Shown: piece by piece, positions 62,311-64,000 of the stretch
How the letters are laid out: every line of letters begins with the position of its first letter
Numbering within the stretch: position 1 is the stretch's first letter
Origin: Nyssa sinensis
Taxonomy: Eukaryota > Streptophyta > Magnoliopsida > Cornales > Nyssaceae
Assembly: GCA_008638375.1 (NCBI GenBank)
Contig: CM018031.1
Coordinates: 5,294,062-5,358,061, forward strand
DNA: 64,000 bases
Direction of reading: 5' to 3'
Notes under the pieces: model-generated
Database searches by the model: none
What the model saw: the letters and a program-made list of their open reading frames with translations, nothing else
What the model was told of the DNA's origin: nothing
Position numbers and translations under genes: made by a program

Positions 62311-63045
62311 AATGGGATAAGGGAAGAGAAGCAGCGAGGAAGGTTCATGGAGGGGATTAGTTTTCTTGTTGATTAAGAAAAAAAAAATGCACCTAACCAC
62401 GTTTAATTATTTAAAGTTGTCTGTTTGATATATGTAATCTTTTTCTACTTCAATTCAGCATTATTAGGAAATTATGTGAAATTGTATGGTTAACTTGGTT
62501 GATAGACGTTATCCACGGAAATGATGAAAATTAGTTCATGCAGGACTCGATAAAGTGAATGAATTTCAAATTGTAATCGAGCTTGATTTATTTATTTTTC
62601 AAATAACCACATAGTCCAACCCAACTTGAATAACTTAATTTTTATGTAGTTTATGATATTTATTAATTTATCAAGTTGAGTTGGAGCTAAACTAATGAAA
62701 TAAATGAATTTCAAAATGTGTTCATCAAGTTTAACTTGTTTGATCATGCGAGTCAATCTCGAACAAGTTTTTCAACTTTGACAATTGCTTGCTTAATTAG
62801 TAGTTCAAGTTGTGTGCTTGTGTGAGACCTAGGGTTGCTTAAATGGGATGACGGAAGAGAAGCAACGAGGAAGGTTCGTGGAGGGAGATTAGTTTTATTG
62901 TTGACTTAAGAGAAAAAAAAGTGTTTTATAAGTACCTAAACCACACTTAATTATTTAAAGTTGTTTGTTTAATACATGCAACCGTCGCATTCTACTTCAA
63001 TTCAGCAAAAGGAAATTATGTAAAATAGTAGGGTTAAGTGGGTCG
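62311..63045. repeat. Direct duplication of the bHLH92 3' flank
   Basis: About 62311-62497 and 62842-63045 are collinear: aatgggat, then gaagagaagca.cgaggaagg, then cttaattatttaaagttgt in slightly varied form, then tctacttcaattcagca. The offset is about 531 bp. The second copy carries small indels. The DNA between the copies is not duplicated. Confidence 0.8.
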
Positions 63046-64000
63046 ACCCATGGAAAGGGTGGAAAAAAAGTCCATGCAACAGTTACGTGTTTTTTATGTA
63101 ATAATGCACGGTTGTGCTCGCACCAACCATTTTCTCATGGAAAGAGATTTTTCAAAGGGAAAACACCCATTATAAGGAATTCTTTGGAGAAACCATTGAC
63201 CAAACCGGGAAAAGTCTCTTGAGTTGGAGTTTTGAAGGAGCTTGTGGACCACAACTATCGAATAGAGACCACAGCTTTGGCCCTTCCCACTAGGAATGCC
63301 GACAGGGCTGGTTCGGGAGCCTTCCCCCTCCTGATCCTGTCCCCATTTAAAAATTAATTTCTTTTTAATTTTTAAAATTCAAAGTTTATCAATTAATATT
63401 ATTACAAACTCATATTTACACACACACATATATATATACAAATGATAGATACATAATATATGTATATAAATATTAAAGAGTATTTATATAATTGAAATGA
63501 GACAGTATCTTTCTCATTCCCGTCCTGAACCATAGCAAATTTTACTGTATTTGCTCATCCCTAACCTTGAACCCATATATAGCCGCTTTAAACCAAACCA
63601 CATACACACTACTGCATAAAGTTTTCCGGCAACAAAGATCACAAGAACAATTGAAAATAACCATACGCATAGCATGCTTATGTCATATACTTTTTTAGGA
63701 TCGTTTGGTCTCTAATCTATGAAATATACTTTTTTTTTACTATAAGGTACACAGGCAAAAACACTTTAATTCATTAAGTTCATGACTTTTTTTGGCACAA
63801 AAATATTTCTTCACCATACAAGACTACAAACTAGAACAAGCCTCAGTTTTTGCTTTAAATATTTCTTTTTAAACCCATATTGAATATGAAATTTAAAAAA
63901 AAAAAAAAACTCCCTCCCCATCAAATTTTACACTACAAAATTATCTTCCAATTTTCACGGTAAGAATTGATACTTAATAAAAAATGAAAGAAAAAAAAAA
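63046..64000. other. Terminal interval without supported genes
   Basis: About 63270-63560 looks like part of a repeat: a gggctggttcggga/gtcctgaacca inverted motif pair with an AT core and a CA/TA microsatellite at about 63418-63440. No coding sequence is supported; the short frame at 62965-63222 lies in the duplicated flank and has no motif. Confidence 0.4.

Noticed and set aside
63270..63560. Inverted gggctggttc/gaacca motifs as another MITE
   Set aside because: The putative ends match only weakly and no 8-bp duplication was found, so it is noted only as a possible repeat.

Overview
This window is nuclear DNA of a flowering plant, probably a woody eudicot. The evidence is spliced plant gene families (ankyrin-PGG, CRM-domain chloroplast splicing factor, RPB7-like subunit of a plant-specific polymerase, bHLH92-like factor), AT-rich intergenic DNA, Ty1/copia elements primed by initiator tRNA-Met, L1-type LINEs, a TRIM and hAT-type elements. 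The species cannot be fixed from the sequence alone.

Layout. (1) 1-1625 is a minisatellite containing an old copia RNase H remnant. (2) 2053-18458 is ankyrin-PGG gene 1. Its five exons add up to an uninterrupted 618-residue frame, although intron 4 is 13.1 kb and holds a solo LTR with a five-LTR TRIM array inside it, a MITE, and a copia element with a further solo LTR inside. (3) 18460-26600 is gene-poor: a solo-LTR-like block, a second copia remnant and a hAT-type element with a perfect 8-bp target duplication. (4) 26616-38481 is the tandem paralogue, ankyrin-PGG gene 2. Its last intron holds an unrelated set of insertions: a LINE split by a copia element, and an older LINE split by a short truncated LINE copy. 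(5) 41546-41810 (minus) is a small EF-hand gene with one frameshift. (6) 43370-43939 (minus) is an RPB7-like (NRPD7/NRPE7) gene with a likely first exon near 48.54-48.7 kb. (7) 49421-59230 is a nine-exon CFM3-like gene, divergent from the RPB7-like gene across a short shared promoter region. (8) 60538-62196 is a three-exon bHLH92-like gene whose 3' flank is duplicated.

The host genes do not form one pathway. The two ankyrin-PGG proteins are predicted membrane proteins of the defence/stress class. CFM3 acts in chloroplast group II intron splicing. The RPB7-like protein belongs to RNA polymerase IV/V, the siRNA and RNA-directed DNA methylation machinery that silences transposons like those filling this window. 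bHLH92 is a stress-class regulator.

Two patterns stand out. Six frameshifts in otherwise well-conserved exons can each be explained by one extra base, which points to insertion-biased consensus errors more than to decay. And 45.3-47.4 kb contains four 17-23-bp inserts, each an oligo-T run plus a short LINE-like tail between target-site-like direct repeats, which look like extremely truncated retroposition events.
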